A stretch of DNA of 12,709 nt. Origin: Planctomycetota bacterium (GTDB lineage: Bacteria > Planctomycetota > PUPC01 > JACPCR01). The notes under the pieces are model-generated. The model worked only from the letters and a program-made list of their open reading frames with translations, was not told where the DNA came from and ran no database searches. How positions within the stretch are numbered: the first letter of the stretch is position 1; every line of letters starts with the position of its first letter. The stretch covers positions 1-12,709 of the forward strand of contig JASLXP010001132.1 of assembly GCA_030740295.1 (NCBI GenBank), read 5' to 3'. Below, piece after piece: positions 1-6,899 of the stretch. Made by a program: the position numbers and the translations under genes.

Positions 1-303
1 TTCCGCGATCTGCATGGCCGCCCGATTACTAAGAGGGAAGCCAAAGTAATTGCCGACCGCCTGAACCACGCGCGGAAAGAGAACAAGAAGAAGGCCTCCA
101 GCGCACGCAAAACACAGAAGCCTTCAACGACGAAACCGGACCCACCTATCCCCGAAAGTTTGGGAAACATCCTCCTCAAACTCGCCGCAGGCCTGGGCGT
201 AGAATCGCACCGCCTTGAGACCCAAATCGGAAATCTACTCCCTAACCAAAAACAGATTAAGAAAAACAATGAAAAGTCAAAAAACACACCTGCGATCACT
301 TAG
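1..303 (+). CDS. C-terminal fragment of an unrecognised lysine-rich protein
   Basis: Frame 1 is open from the first base to a TAG at 301-303, giving the last 100 residues of a protein whose start lies outside the window. The visible part begins FRDLHGRPITKREAKVIADR. It has a basic helical stretch, a Lys/Ser/Pro/Thr-rich linker (about residues 26-47), a short amphipathic segment around SLGNILLKLAAGLGV, and a Lys/Asn-rich tail. I recognise no family. The final ~70 bases are clearly more A-rich than the genes that follow. The alternation of charged low-complexity linker and short hydrophobic helix suggests a disordered C-terminal tail, but no function can be assigned. The uninterrupted frame, the plausible amino-acid composition and the lack of a competing frame support it as real coding sequence. 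Confidence 0.55.
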   Translation, partial: FRDLHGRPITKREAKVIADRLNHARKENKKKASSARKTQKPSTTKPDPPIPESLGNILLKLAAGLGVESHRLETQIGNLLPNQKQIKKNNEKSKNTPAIT

Positions 304-421
304 GAACGATAGACCTTCTGGCTGACAGGATGCTGGCAGCCTGTCGCCACGATGCTGGGCATGGATGTCGGGATGGTGTACGTTGGATGCGAAGTTTCAG
401 AGTTCTTGTGAACCTTGAGCC
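304..421. repeat. Short intergenic gap with a hairpin of the CTGGCAGCCTGT motif
   Basis: A hairpin-like element is formed by 320-329 (ggctgacagg) and 340-348 (cctgtcgcc), with one unpaired base in the left arm and the core tggcag as loop. The motif tggcagcctgt resembles the repeats at 9580-9595 and 9912-9927 near the ThuA gene. No convincing sigma-70 promoter or strong ribosome binding site is seen before the ATG at 422. Confidence 0.4.
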
Positions 422-3400
422 ATGAACATGCTCTTGAAGGCCATTTCTCTTTTCTTCTTCTGCGTGGCTTTGACAGACGCGGACCCGGTCTCGATAAAAA
501 AAGTCTTGAAGCCGGATGACGGGGATTGGGAGAACCTGATCCTGAATCCCGGTTTCGAGAGCGTCGAAGAAGATTCGTCCTGGGTGGGCTGGCAGGAAGG
601 CTTTCATCTTGAGACTGCGGTCGCACGCACGGGAAAACGCTCTGCCCGCTGCTCGAGTGACGATGGCAAGATTCAGTACGGCGTGTATCAGATCGTCGAA
701 TTGGATCAGCAGGTCCCGACGCCGATTATTGCTGAAATCCGGAGCAAAGCGGAAAAGGTCTCCGGCACTCCTGACAGCGGATACTCACTCTATCTCGACA
801 TCGTTTATCAAGACGGCACGCCGCTCTGGGGACGGAACGCGCCGTTCGAGTGCGGCACCCATGGCTGGCAGCGAAGGCGGGTCACCATTGTCCCGGACAA
901 GCCTATCAAGACCGTCAATGTGTACGGACTGTTCAGAGGGCACACCGGCACTGCCTGGTTTGATGATTTCCTGCTTGTCCAGATGGTTCTGCCGCAAGGA
1001 GCGCACCGGTTTGATAGCGTTCCCGTGGCAGGTGTATCCCATGGCAGGCGAGAAAGGCAGAAGGAGTTAACGCTTCGGACGGGGGACGGCTTTTCGCTGG
1101 CTCTGGACCGGAACACCGGAGAAGTCGTCACCGAGACGGGGCGGGGCGGGTTCTTCGTTCGTGACTTTTCTTCCCGATCGGATTTTCGACAGCCAGCCGG
1201 CCGGGCCAGACGAACACGAAGCGGAGCGTCCTGGAAGGCGAAGGACAAGCAACTTCGTTTGCAGTTCGAGGCAAGATACACGGTGAACGGCAACTGTATC
1301 CGGGTGGACGGGGAAGTCCGCGACCTCAGCAGGAGCGATCGGGCAGTCACGGTTTACTTCACATTGCCGGCGGACGGCGACGGGTGGGAATGGTCTTCCG
1401 ATCTCAGGAATGACGTAACGGTCGAAGCAGGACGGGAGTACATTCATGGTGTGCAGATCGGCGCAGGTGCGACCGGCAAGATGTCGCTCTATCCCCTTAC
1501 CGCTTTGAGCGGGCCCGATCGCGGCGTCGGTATCGCCCTGCCTTTGAATGTTCCCCGTCTCGCCAGGCTGGCCTATAACAGCGGCAGCCGAGAGCTCTAT
1601 GCTGCTTTCGACCTTGGCCTCGCACAGGACACAAAGAATTTTCCATCCCGTGCCTCATTCAGTTTCGTTCTTTACGCGTTCGAGCCTCGGTGGCGAATGA
1701 GGGCCGCCCTTCAGAAGTACTACGAGCTGTTTCCCGAATCGTTCGTCAAGCGTGTGAAGCGGGAGGGCACCTGGATGCCTTTCACGGACATTTCAACTAT
1801 TCCGGATTTCGAGGATTTCGGCTTCGCTTTCAAAGAGGGGAACAACAGCGTTCACTTCGACGAAAAGAACGGCATTGACAGCTTTGTCTACATCGAGCCG
1901 ATGAGCCACTGGTTGCCCATACCCGAAAAGACACAGCGCACCTACGAAGGCGCGTTGGCAACGCTGCGCAGCGATGCGGACGGTACCCGCGGGTCGTGGA
2001 GGAAACGCCACGCGCTGGCAACATTGAACAGCGCATTTCATCGTCCTGACGGGCGCTACGCACTGTCCATACGCAAAGCGCCGTGGTGTGATGGCGCTCT
2101 TATTCTGCTGAATCCGTCGCCTCGCATATCGTCGAGGAGAAAAAGTCAGGACACCAAAGCTCACCTTAATTCGGAAACTGTCGACAACGCTTTCCAGGCA
2201 GCAAAATCAGCGTTGGAAAGCTGGCGCCCCTTTGGCCGGGGATTCGAGATCGACCGGCGAATCACCCGCAGCGGCAAGCTCGCAATAAAGTGCAGCAACC
2301 CGCGGCCGGGTGACAGTTCCGGCGCAGTGCAGACAGTCGTGCTGGACCAGAGTGCCCCCAAACCGCTGCGTCTCACCGCCTGGAGCAAGTCAAAGAAGGC
2401 CACTGGGAAGAAAGACACGCACTACGCGATTTATGTGGATGTCACTCATACCGACGGCACAAAACAGTGGTCGATTGTTTCTGAATTCCCGACGGGGAGA
2501 TTCGACTGGACGCGGACGGAGCGCATCTTCGAGCCGGTCAAACCCGTTGCGCGAGCTTCCTTTCATCTTCTGTTCCGGCGCACACACACGGGGACGGTCT
2601 GGTTTGATGATATTTTCTTTGGTGAAGCAGATTCGGATAAAAACCTTCTGAAGAATCCCGGCTTCGAGACGCTGAGCCAGGCCGAGCTTGACGGCGTCTA
2701 TATCGATTCACTTGAAATGGGAGCGACGTCGCTGAATTACCGCAGAGAACACTGGTCAGACACTGAAACACCGCTGGTGTTCGACAGCGAAGGCCGTCCC
2801 TGCCAGATGATGATCTTCAACACCTGTGAATTCGCAGAAGACCTGGCTGATCAGATGCACGGTCGGGGCAAGCTCATGTTCGCCAACGCAGTGCCGCTGC
2901 GATTCCCTTTTGCCGCGCATTTCCTTGACGTGATGGGCGTTGAGGTCAACTGGATGCGCGGCCCGGAATTCACTCCGGCCCCGGACAGCCGGATGAGCTA
3001 CTGGCGAGTCATGTGTCATCAGAAGCCATACTGCCTGCTCATGAACACCAACTATGAGCGGCTTACGCATGCTTACGTCGAGCAGTACATGAAACGCTGC
3101 CTCTTCTACGCCATCTTTCCGGGGATGTTCGACGAGGACGCGGCCTCCAAGGATCCCTACTGGGCCTCTTCCAAAAAGTGGTACGATCGTGATCGTGATC
3201 TCTTCAAACGTTACGTCCCGCTGATTCAGGCACTGGCAAAGGCCGGCTGGGAACCGGTCACCGGAGCAAGGACGAATGACGATCAGGTGTACGCCGAACG
3301 CTTCGGTTCCATCACCCGCGGCCGTCTCTTCCTCACACTCATGAATGACAGCCGTGAGGACAGGGATGTGGAACTCACCCTCGACAGCAAGGCCCTGGGC

Positions 3401-3532
3401 TTGCCTCCGCTCGTGAGATTCGAGGATGTTTTTCAGGACCGCGAACTCGAAAGCGAAAAGGGGCATGGCGCCATCCTCATCAAGTCACACCTGAAGGCTC
3501 AGGATGTCATGATGATCGAAGTGAAGAGATAA
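422..3532 (+). CDS. Secreted glycoside-hydrolase-like protein with two CBM-like modules
   Basis: The 1036-residue protein starts with a signal peptide (hydrophobic core LLKAISLFFFCVALT, likely cleaved near residue 20), so it is probably exported. Residues ~38-188 form a beta-sandwich, carbohydrate-binding-like module that opens with NLILNPGFE and closes with TGTAWFDDFLL. Residues ~210-420 look like a beta-rich supersandwich domain. From ~440 (ALQKYYELFPESF, then GTWMPFTDIS) a TIM-barrel-like region begins. It is interrupted at ~584-735 by a second CBM-like module (TGTVWFDDIFF) and resumes at ELDGVYIDSLEMG (~755-767). A small C-terminal beta domain follows (LFLTLMNDSREDRDVELTL, from ~970). Candidate catalytic acids are E493, D763 and E766, but these are guesses. 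The exact GH family is not identifiable by eye. The first ATG was chosen; a second at 428 would change only two residues. The gene converges on the M14 gene with a 37-base gap. Confidence 0.8.
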   Translation: MNMLLKAISLFFFCVALTDADPVSIKKVLKPDDGDWENLILNPGFESVEEDSSWVGWQEGFHLETAVARTGKRSARCSSDDGKIQYGVYQIVELDQQVPTPIIAEIRSKAEKVSGTPDSGYSLYLDIVYQDGTPLWGRNAPFECGTHGWQRRRVTIVPDKPIKTVNVYGLFRGHTGTAWFDDFLLVQMVLPQGAHRFDSVPVAGVSHGRRERQKELTLRTGDGFSLALDRNTGEVVTETGRGGFFVRDFSSRSDFRQPAGRARRTRSGASWKAKDKQLRLQFEARYTVNGNCIRVDGEVRDLSRSDRAVTVYFTLPADGDGWEWSSDLRNDVTVEAGREYIHGVQIGAGATGKMSLYPLTALSGPDRGVGIALPLNVPRLARLAYNSGSRELYAAFDLGLAQDTKNFPSRASFSFVLYAFEPRWRMRAALQKYYELFPESFVKRVKREGTWMPFTDISTIPDFEDFGFAFKEGNNSVHFDEKNGIDSFVYIEPMSHWLPIPEKTQRTYEGALATLRSDADGTRGSWRKRHALATLNSAFHRPDGRYALSIRKAPWCDGALILLNPSPRISSRRKSQDTKAHLNSETVDNAFQAAKSALESWRPFGRGFEIDRRITRSGKLAIKCSNPRPGDSSGAVQTVVLDQSAPKPLRLTAWSKSKKATGKKDTHYAIYVDVTHTDGTKQWSIVSEFPTGRFDWTRTERIFEPVKPVARASFHLLFRRTHTGTVWFDDIFFGEADSDKNLLKNPGFETLSQAELDGVYIDSLEMGATSLNYRREHWSDTETPLVFDSEGRPCQMMIFNTCEFAEDLADQMHGRGKLMFANAVPLRFPFAAHFLDVMGVEVNWMRGPEFTPAPDSRMSYWRVMCHQKPYCLLMNTNYERLTHAYVEQYMKRCLFYAIFPGMFDEDAASKDPYWASSKKWYDRDRDLFKRYVPLIQALAKAGWEPVTGARTNDDQVYAERFGSITRGRLFLTLMNDSREDRDVELTLDSKALGLPPLVRFEDVFQDRELESEKGHGAILIKSHLKAQDVMMIEVKR

Positions 3533-3569
3533 AGTCGTCCCCCTCCGGACGTGCGGAAACTGGCGGCGC

Positions 3570-4667
3570 TCACCGGTATCGTTCCTCAAACACACTCACC
3601 GCGGACTGGACAGTCAGCATTCCCAGTGACACGCGTCCTTCGAAGGTTCCATACATGCCCATTTCAGTGCCGAAGGACAGACCATAGTTGCAGGCCACGA
3701 AGTCCGCGAAGTTCAATCCTTCTCCGCGGACGCCTGCATCGAGCCAGTAGACGCCCTTTTCGGTACGGGTGAACCAGGTCTCCTCGATGGGAACGCCCAG
3801 GACGTCGATATCGTCGGCCAAAGTTGCCCCTGATTCCGCGATGGTCTGGATGACGGCGTGGGCGATCTTCTGTTCCCATGCCTCGTCTTCTTCATTCCGC
3901 TTGTGCCTTGCCGAGAGCCAGTATTTATCGCCCATCAGTTGAGACTCGTGAATATCGAAGGTGATACCTGGACTGACCTCGGCCAGCAGGTCCCGAGCAC
4001 AGCGGGACTCGATGGGTGCCCACTCAGTATCGTGGAAGCGGTTGATGTGAAGCACTTCTCCTTCCGGACTGATGATGAGGGTGTAGGCGCGTCCGAAATC
4101 TCCTGTCCCCTCGATGCCCTCTTGCCTCGGCGCCATGAAGATGCGGCGTCCCCGAAACGGCGCGAGTATTTCGGGCTGTGCTCTCTCAACCTCCTGAAGA
4201 CGCTGGTAGGCGGAGAACTGAGCGCACTTGCCATTCCCGCCGGGCCGGCTGCACGTGTATCCGTAATCCCCAATGAGCGAGAGGATCAGACTTTCATCGT
4301 CGAGGTGAACTTCCCCGCTCTCCCGCAGGATGGCCTCGGCCTCGTTGTGTGTTTCAATGGCCGGCGTCTTTCCAAGCCCAAGGCTCAGCGCATAGGCGTA
4401 GCCGTTCAGGCCAATCGGATCGCGGGTTGGGATGACGTAGACTTCATGTTCAGTGTCCAGTTTCTCGATCAGTTCGACCGCAGCGCTCACCCCGGCATGT
4501 TCGGTCGAATGACTTCCCGCAGTGATGACGATCCCCGGCTTCTTGTCCCCGCCGGAGCGTACACAGATGATGGGCGAGCCGTCCGGGCAATGGCCGAGCA
4601 CGCGAGTGGGTCGGCCCGTCTGCTCGACTCGATCGAGGAGTTCCCGATAGGTGTGGTAGATAAGCAT
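3570..4667 (-). CDS. M14-family zinc carboxypeptidase-like protein
   Basis: The 365-residue protein has the features of the M14 / succinylglutamate-desuccinylase-like fold. The zinc motif HxxE is in AGSHSTEHAGV (H53, E56), the third zinc ligand is the His of FDIHES (H240), and a likely catalytic Glu is in SFGTEMGM (E335). The order and spacing fit an intact catalytic domain. There is no signal peptide or membrane segment, so a cytoplasmic role in cleaving an amide or peptide bond of a small substrate is likely; the substrate is unknown. The start is ATG at 4665-4667, preceded by the purine-rich agaaaga, a weak ribosome binding site. It diverges from the M19-like gene across 133 bases, so the two may share a regulatory region. 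It could instead be a deacylase of the aspartoacylase type, since both groups share the HxxE...H site. Confidence 0.8.
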   Translation of the reverse strand: MLIYHTYRELLDRVEQTGRPTRVLGHCPDGSPIICVRSGGDKKPGIVITAGSHSTEHAGVSAAVELIEKLDTEHEVYVIPTRDPIGLNGYAYALSLGLGKTPAIETHNEAEAILRESGEVHLDDESLILSLIGDYGYTCSRPGGNGKCAQFSAYQRLQEVERAQPEILAPFRGRRIFMAPRQEGIEGTGDFGRAYTLIISPEGEVLHINRFHDTEWAPIESRCARDLLAEVSPGITFDIHESQLMGDKYWLSARHKRNEEDEAWEQKIAHAVIQTIAESGATLADDIDVLGVPIEETWFTRTEKGVYWLDAGVRGEGLNFADFVACNYGLSFGTEMGMYGTFEGRVSLGMLTVQSAVSVFEERYR

Positions 4668-4800
4668 GATGTCTTTCTGTGTCTGGTGAAAGGGGGTCGG
4701 CTATACCCGGATCAGTTCGGCAGGTAGATCCCTCGGGCGAGAACTCTACGATAAGATGAAGTGATAAGACAGGACAGTCTTCAGTCTTCCCCAAACCTGA
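4668..4800. promoter_or_regulatory. Divergent intergenic region of the M14-like and M19-like genes
   Basis: These 133 bases separate two divergent genes and must contain the promoter of each unless transcription enters from outside. I see no good -35/-10 pair and no strong palindrome. A short direct repeat (agtcttcagtcttcc, about 4777-4791) lies just upstream of the M19-like start. The call rests on gene layout only. Confidence 0.35.
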
Positions 4801-6057
4801 ATGCAAAGTCACGACGATCTCAAACAGGCGGAGCAATTGCACCAGGACGCGCTTGTCTTTCTGGGCTACGTGAACTACCCCGCGGCCGAAGTTGGTGAGG
4901 CATGGTTTGATGAACCTGACCGATGGCTGCGCCGAGGGGGTAACGCTCAGTTCGATCTGCCCGGGGCGCTGGACGCAGGTGTGGATGCTGCGGTTCTCTC
5001 CGTTCCCAGTAACAAAAGCCTGGCTCTTGGCGAGTCGCCTTCCCAGGGATGTGGTGCGCCGGTCACGGAACGCTGGCGTGAGGCGGTACTGAATCCTTCG
5101 GAATCGAGGGAGTTCCTGCTCTCCAATCTGCAGGCAGTTGAGGAGGTCTTCAGGCATCATCCCGGGAAGGTACACCTGTGCCGTGACACTCAGGACTTGG
5201 AGATCGCTTCGCAGGCCGGAGCACTGGGCTGCTTCATGCAGGTCTCCGGGCACGACTACCTGGAAGACATCGCCTTTCTCGGCACGTTGAAGGAGCTTGG
5301 GATCACGTCCTTACACATCGCCATGGACTCTCAGTACGGATGGATCGATGCCAGCAGCAACAAGCCGATCCATGGAGGCATCAGCGAATTCGGTCTTGAA
5401 GTCATCAGGGAGATGAACCGCGTAGGCCTACTCATCGATCTGTCGCATGCTACGGACCAAGCCGCATGGAAAGTCCTGGATGTGACGAGGAAGCCAATTA
5501 TCTGGTCACACGCAAATGCTCGTGCCCTATCCAACATTTGCCGAAATGTGCCCGACGATCTGTTGATGGCATTGAAGAAGTGTCATGGCGTCATCGGGAT
5601 TCACCTTGCGGGTCACTTCATCGTGGACCGGGACTGGATAGCTGTCAGCGATATCCGTGACGATGCCGGACTGGCCTGGCACAGGCAGATTCGCGCTACC
5701 GCTCAGAATGGTGCAGAGGCATTAAAATTGATGAGAGACCATGCAGCGAGAGAGACTTTCTTCATAGAATCCGGATTAGATCCAACAGCGGCTCAGCGTC
5801 CGCATGTTACAGCAACGGTTTCAGAACTGGTTGACCATATCGATCACATGGTTCAGATCGCAGGTGTCGATTGCGTCGGACTGGGGACGGACTTCGCAGG
5901 CATCGAAGAAACGGGCATGCCAAGGGAAGTACCAAACGTTGCAGCTCTTCCCCGAATCGCCGCCGAATTGTTGAAAAGAAAGTATTCAGAATCTGACATC
6001 CGTAAAATCCTGGGCGAGAACTTCAGGCGGGTATTTGCAGAAGTTCTGGACGGATGA
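4801..6057 (+). CDS. M19 (renal dipeptidase) family protein with a degenerate metal site
   Basis: The 418-residue protein is recognisable as peptidase M19 from its second half: LLIDLSHATDQAAWKVL (H216), WSHANARAL (H237), CRNVPDDLL (R248), VDHIDHMVQIAGVDCVGLGT followed by DFAGI (D364), and the C-terminal ILGENFRRVF. M19 enzymes hydrolyse dipeptides, often with D-residues, at a two-metal site built from an N-terminal HxD, a bridging Glu and later His, His and Asp. Here the N-terminal DGHxD position reads LGYVN (residues 21-25, so Y23 and N25), and the bridging-Glu segment reads MQVSGHDYLE, with S149 where Glu is expected. Half of the ligands therefore appear lost, while the other half and the Arg remain. 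It has no signal peptide or lipobox. A stop codon (4798-4800) directly precedes the ATG, fixing 4801 as the first start; no clear ribosome binding site is seen. It may be a non-peptidase or mono-metal member of the family. Confidence 0.85.
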   Translation: MQSHDDLKQAEQLHQDALVFLGYVNYPAAEVGEAWFDEPDRWLRRGGNAQFDLPGALDAGVDAAVLSVPSNKSLALGESPSQGCGAPVTERWREAVLNPSESREFLLSNLQAVEEVFRHHPGKVHLCRDTQDLEIASQAGALGCFMQVSGHDYLEDIAFLGTLKELGITSLHIAMDSQYGWIDASSNKPIHGGISEFGLEVIREMNRVGLLIDLSHATDQAAWKVLDVTRKPIIWSHANARALSNICRNVPDDLLMALKKCHGVIGIHLAGHFIVDRDWIAVSDIRDDAGLAWHRQIRATAQNGAEALKLMRDHAARETFFIESGLDPTAAQRPHVTATVSELVDHIDHMVQIAGVDCVGLGTDFAGIEETGMPREVPNVAALPRIAAELLKRKYSESDIRKILGENFRRVFAEVLDG

Positions 6058-6075
6058 CAGGGCACCTTATGGTGA

Positions 6076-6088
6076 GAGGCCGAGCCTC
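6076..6088. repeat. Short GAGGC/GCCTC hairpin between convergent genes
   Basis: The sequence gaggc-cga-gcctc forms a 5-bp stem with a 3-base loop in the 58-base gap between the M19-like gene (plus) and vapC (minus). It could act as a weak bidirectional transcription stop, but there is no following T-run on either strand, so it is not called a terminator. Confidence 0.25.
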
Positions 6089-6115
6089 GTAGATCTCTTC
6101 GGAATTCCGATCCCA

Positions 6116-6517
6116 TCACATCAGCCAATCCTCAACCCGCAGATCCGGGATATTTTCGAAATCCTTCGTGTTATGTGTCACCAAAGTCAGGTCATGGACA
6201 AGAGCAACAGATGCAATCATCGAGTCCAGTCGCCCAATAGTGACGCCCTGCCTGAGCAACGTGCCCCGCAGCCGTCCAAACTCACCCGCGCAGGGCTTGT
6301 CGTAATCGAGAATGGTCAAGTCCGTCAGTAGGTCGTTCTCAATCCTCGCGATTAGACCTAAAGGATCGGCCCGCCGCATATAGGCCCAAGCATGCAGTTC
6401 GCCAACAACGATAGTCGGTACGAATAATCGCCCGGAATACTGCACGAATCGGTGCATCAATCCTGTCGGCCGTTTAAGGTGTTCCGAGCAGATGTTCGTA
6501 TCGAGCAGAAAGCTCAC
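6116..6517 (-). CDS. vapC: VapC-type PIN-domain toxin ribonuclease
   Basis: The 133-residue protein is a complete PIN domain. Acidic metal-binding residues sit in LLDTN (D6), VVGELHAW (E40), GRLDSMIAS (D98) and THNTKDFENIP (N116, D119), which is the usual PIN quartet order. VapC toxins are Mg-dependent endoribonucleases that cleave RNA, often tRNA or rRNA, when released from their antitoxin. The start is GTG at 6515-6517, overlapping the TGA stop of the antitoxin gene as GTGA, so the two are probably translationally coupled. Length and motifs are intact, so it is probably functional. The RNA target cannot be read from the sequence. Confidence 0.9.
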   Translation of the reverse strand: MSFLLDTNICSEHLKRPTGLMHRFVQYSGRLFVPTIVVGELHAWAYMRRADPLGLIARIENDLLTDLTILDYDKPCAGEFGRLRGTLLRQGVTIGRLDSMIASVALVHDLTLVTHNTKDFENIPDLRVEDWLM

Positions 6518-6759
6518 TCTTCGATCTCCGGCCGCGAATCCGTCTGTCTTTCCTTGTAGATCTGATCCAGTATTCGATCGTCTTCTTCAGTCCACGAGTC
6601 AGCAAGGGCGCCAGCACATCGCCGCAGACCGTCGCCCCAGTTGCCGTTTTCTTTGGCCAGTCGCACCATCACCTCGACTTCCTGGCCGTCTTCCATACCG
6701 GGATCATCCGAGAGTTCGACCGTCTTTCCATGAATGATTCCATTGAGCAGTTTTGTCAT
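6514..6759 (-). CDS. vapB: VapB-type antitoxin partner of the PIN toxin
   Basis: The 81-residue protein starts MTKLLNGIIHGKTVELSDDP and continues GMEDGQEVEVMVR, the small beta-rich N-terminal pattern of AF2212/DUF104-like or AbrB-like antitoxins found upstream of PIN toxins. The acidic, helical C-terminal half (GALADSWTEEDDRILDQIYK, then a charged tail) is the likely toxin-binding segment. It lies directly upstream of vapC and overlaps it by 4 bases. The ATG at 6757-6759 is preceded by a strong AAGGAG, in contrast to the weak sites of most genes here, which fits high antitoxin production. Autoregulation of the operon by antitoxin or complex is typical of the family but not shown here. Confidence 0.85.
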   Translation of the reverse strand: MTKLLNGIIHGKTVELSDDPGMEDGQEVEVMVRLAKENGNWGDGLRRCAGALADSWTEEDDRILDQIYKERQTDSRPEIEE

Positions 6760-6767
6760 GTTTCACT

Positions 6768-6773
6768 CTCCTT
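6768..6773 (-). promoter_or_regulatory. Strong ribosome binding site of the antitoxin gene
   Basis: On the minus strand AAGGAG lies 8 bases before the antitoxin ATG. It is the clearest Shine-Dalgarno match in the window and argues that the divergent plus-strand hydrolase does not start as far upstream as 6753. Confidence 0.75.
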
Positions 6774-6899
6774 CTCTATCCTACTATGCTTCTCACGGCA
6801 CAGATCGGATCCGCGTGCCCAGATGCTACAGGTTACTCGTCTATTCTAACCCGTGTAGGAGCGCAATCCATTTCAGACCAATCGAAGAGCAGACAAGAA
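6774..6899. promoter_or_regulatory. Divergent intergenic region of vapBC and the alpha/beta hydrolase
   Basis: About 125 bases separate the two divergent genes and should hold the vapBC promoter and possibly the hydrolase promoter. It contains the 8-bp palindrome cggatccg (6806-6813), flanked off-centre by ggcac (6797-6801) and gtgcc (6815-6819). That could be an operator for the toxin-antitoxin complex, but the arms do not share one centre, so this is tentative. Confidence 0.35.

Noticed and set aside
2756..3466. 236-codon minus-strand open frame
   Set aside because: It is antisense to the C-terminal half of the large secreted protein, with a composition typical of a shadow frame.
3858..4727. 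289-codon plus-strand open frame
   Set aside because: It lies antisense to the M14-like gene, whose motifs are clear. The translation shows no family signature and looks like a shadow frame.
4450..5253. 267-codon minus-strand open frame spanning the divergent gap
   Set aside because: It overlaps the start of the M14-like gene in another frame and the M19-like gene antisense, and has no recognisable domains.
6753..6899. N-terminal extension of the alpha/beta hydrolase from an upstream ATG
   Set aside because: It would overlap the antitoxin gene and its ribosome binding site, and it adds residues without family character.
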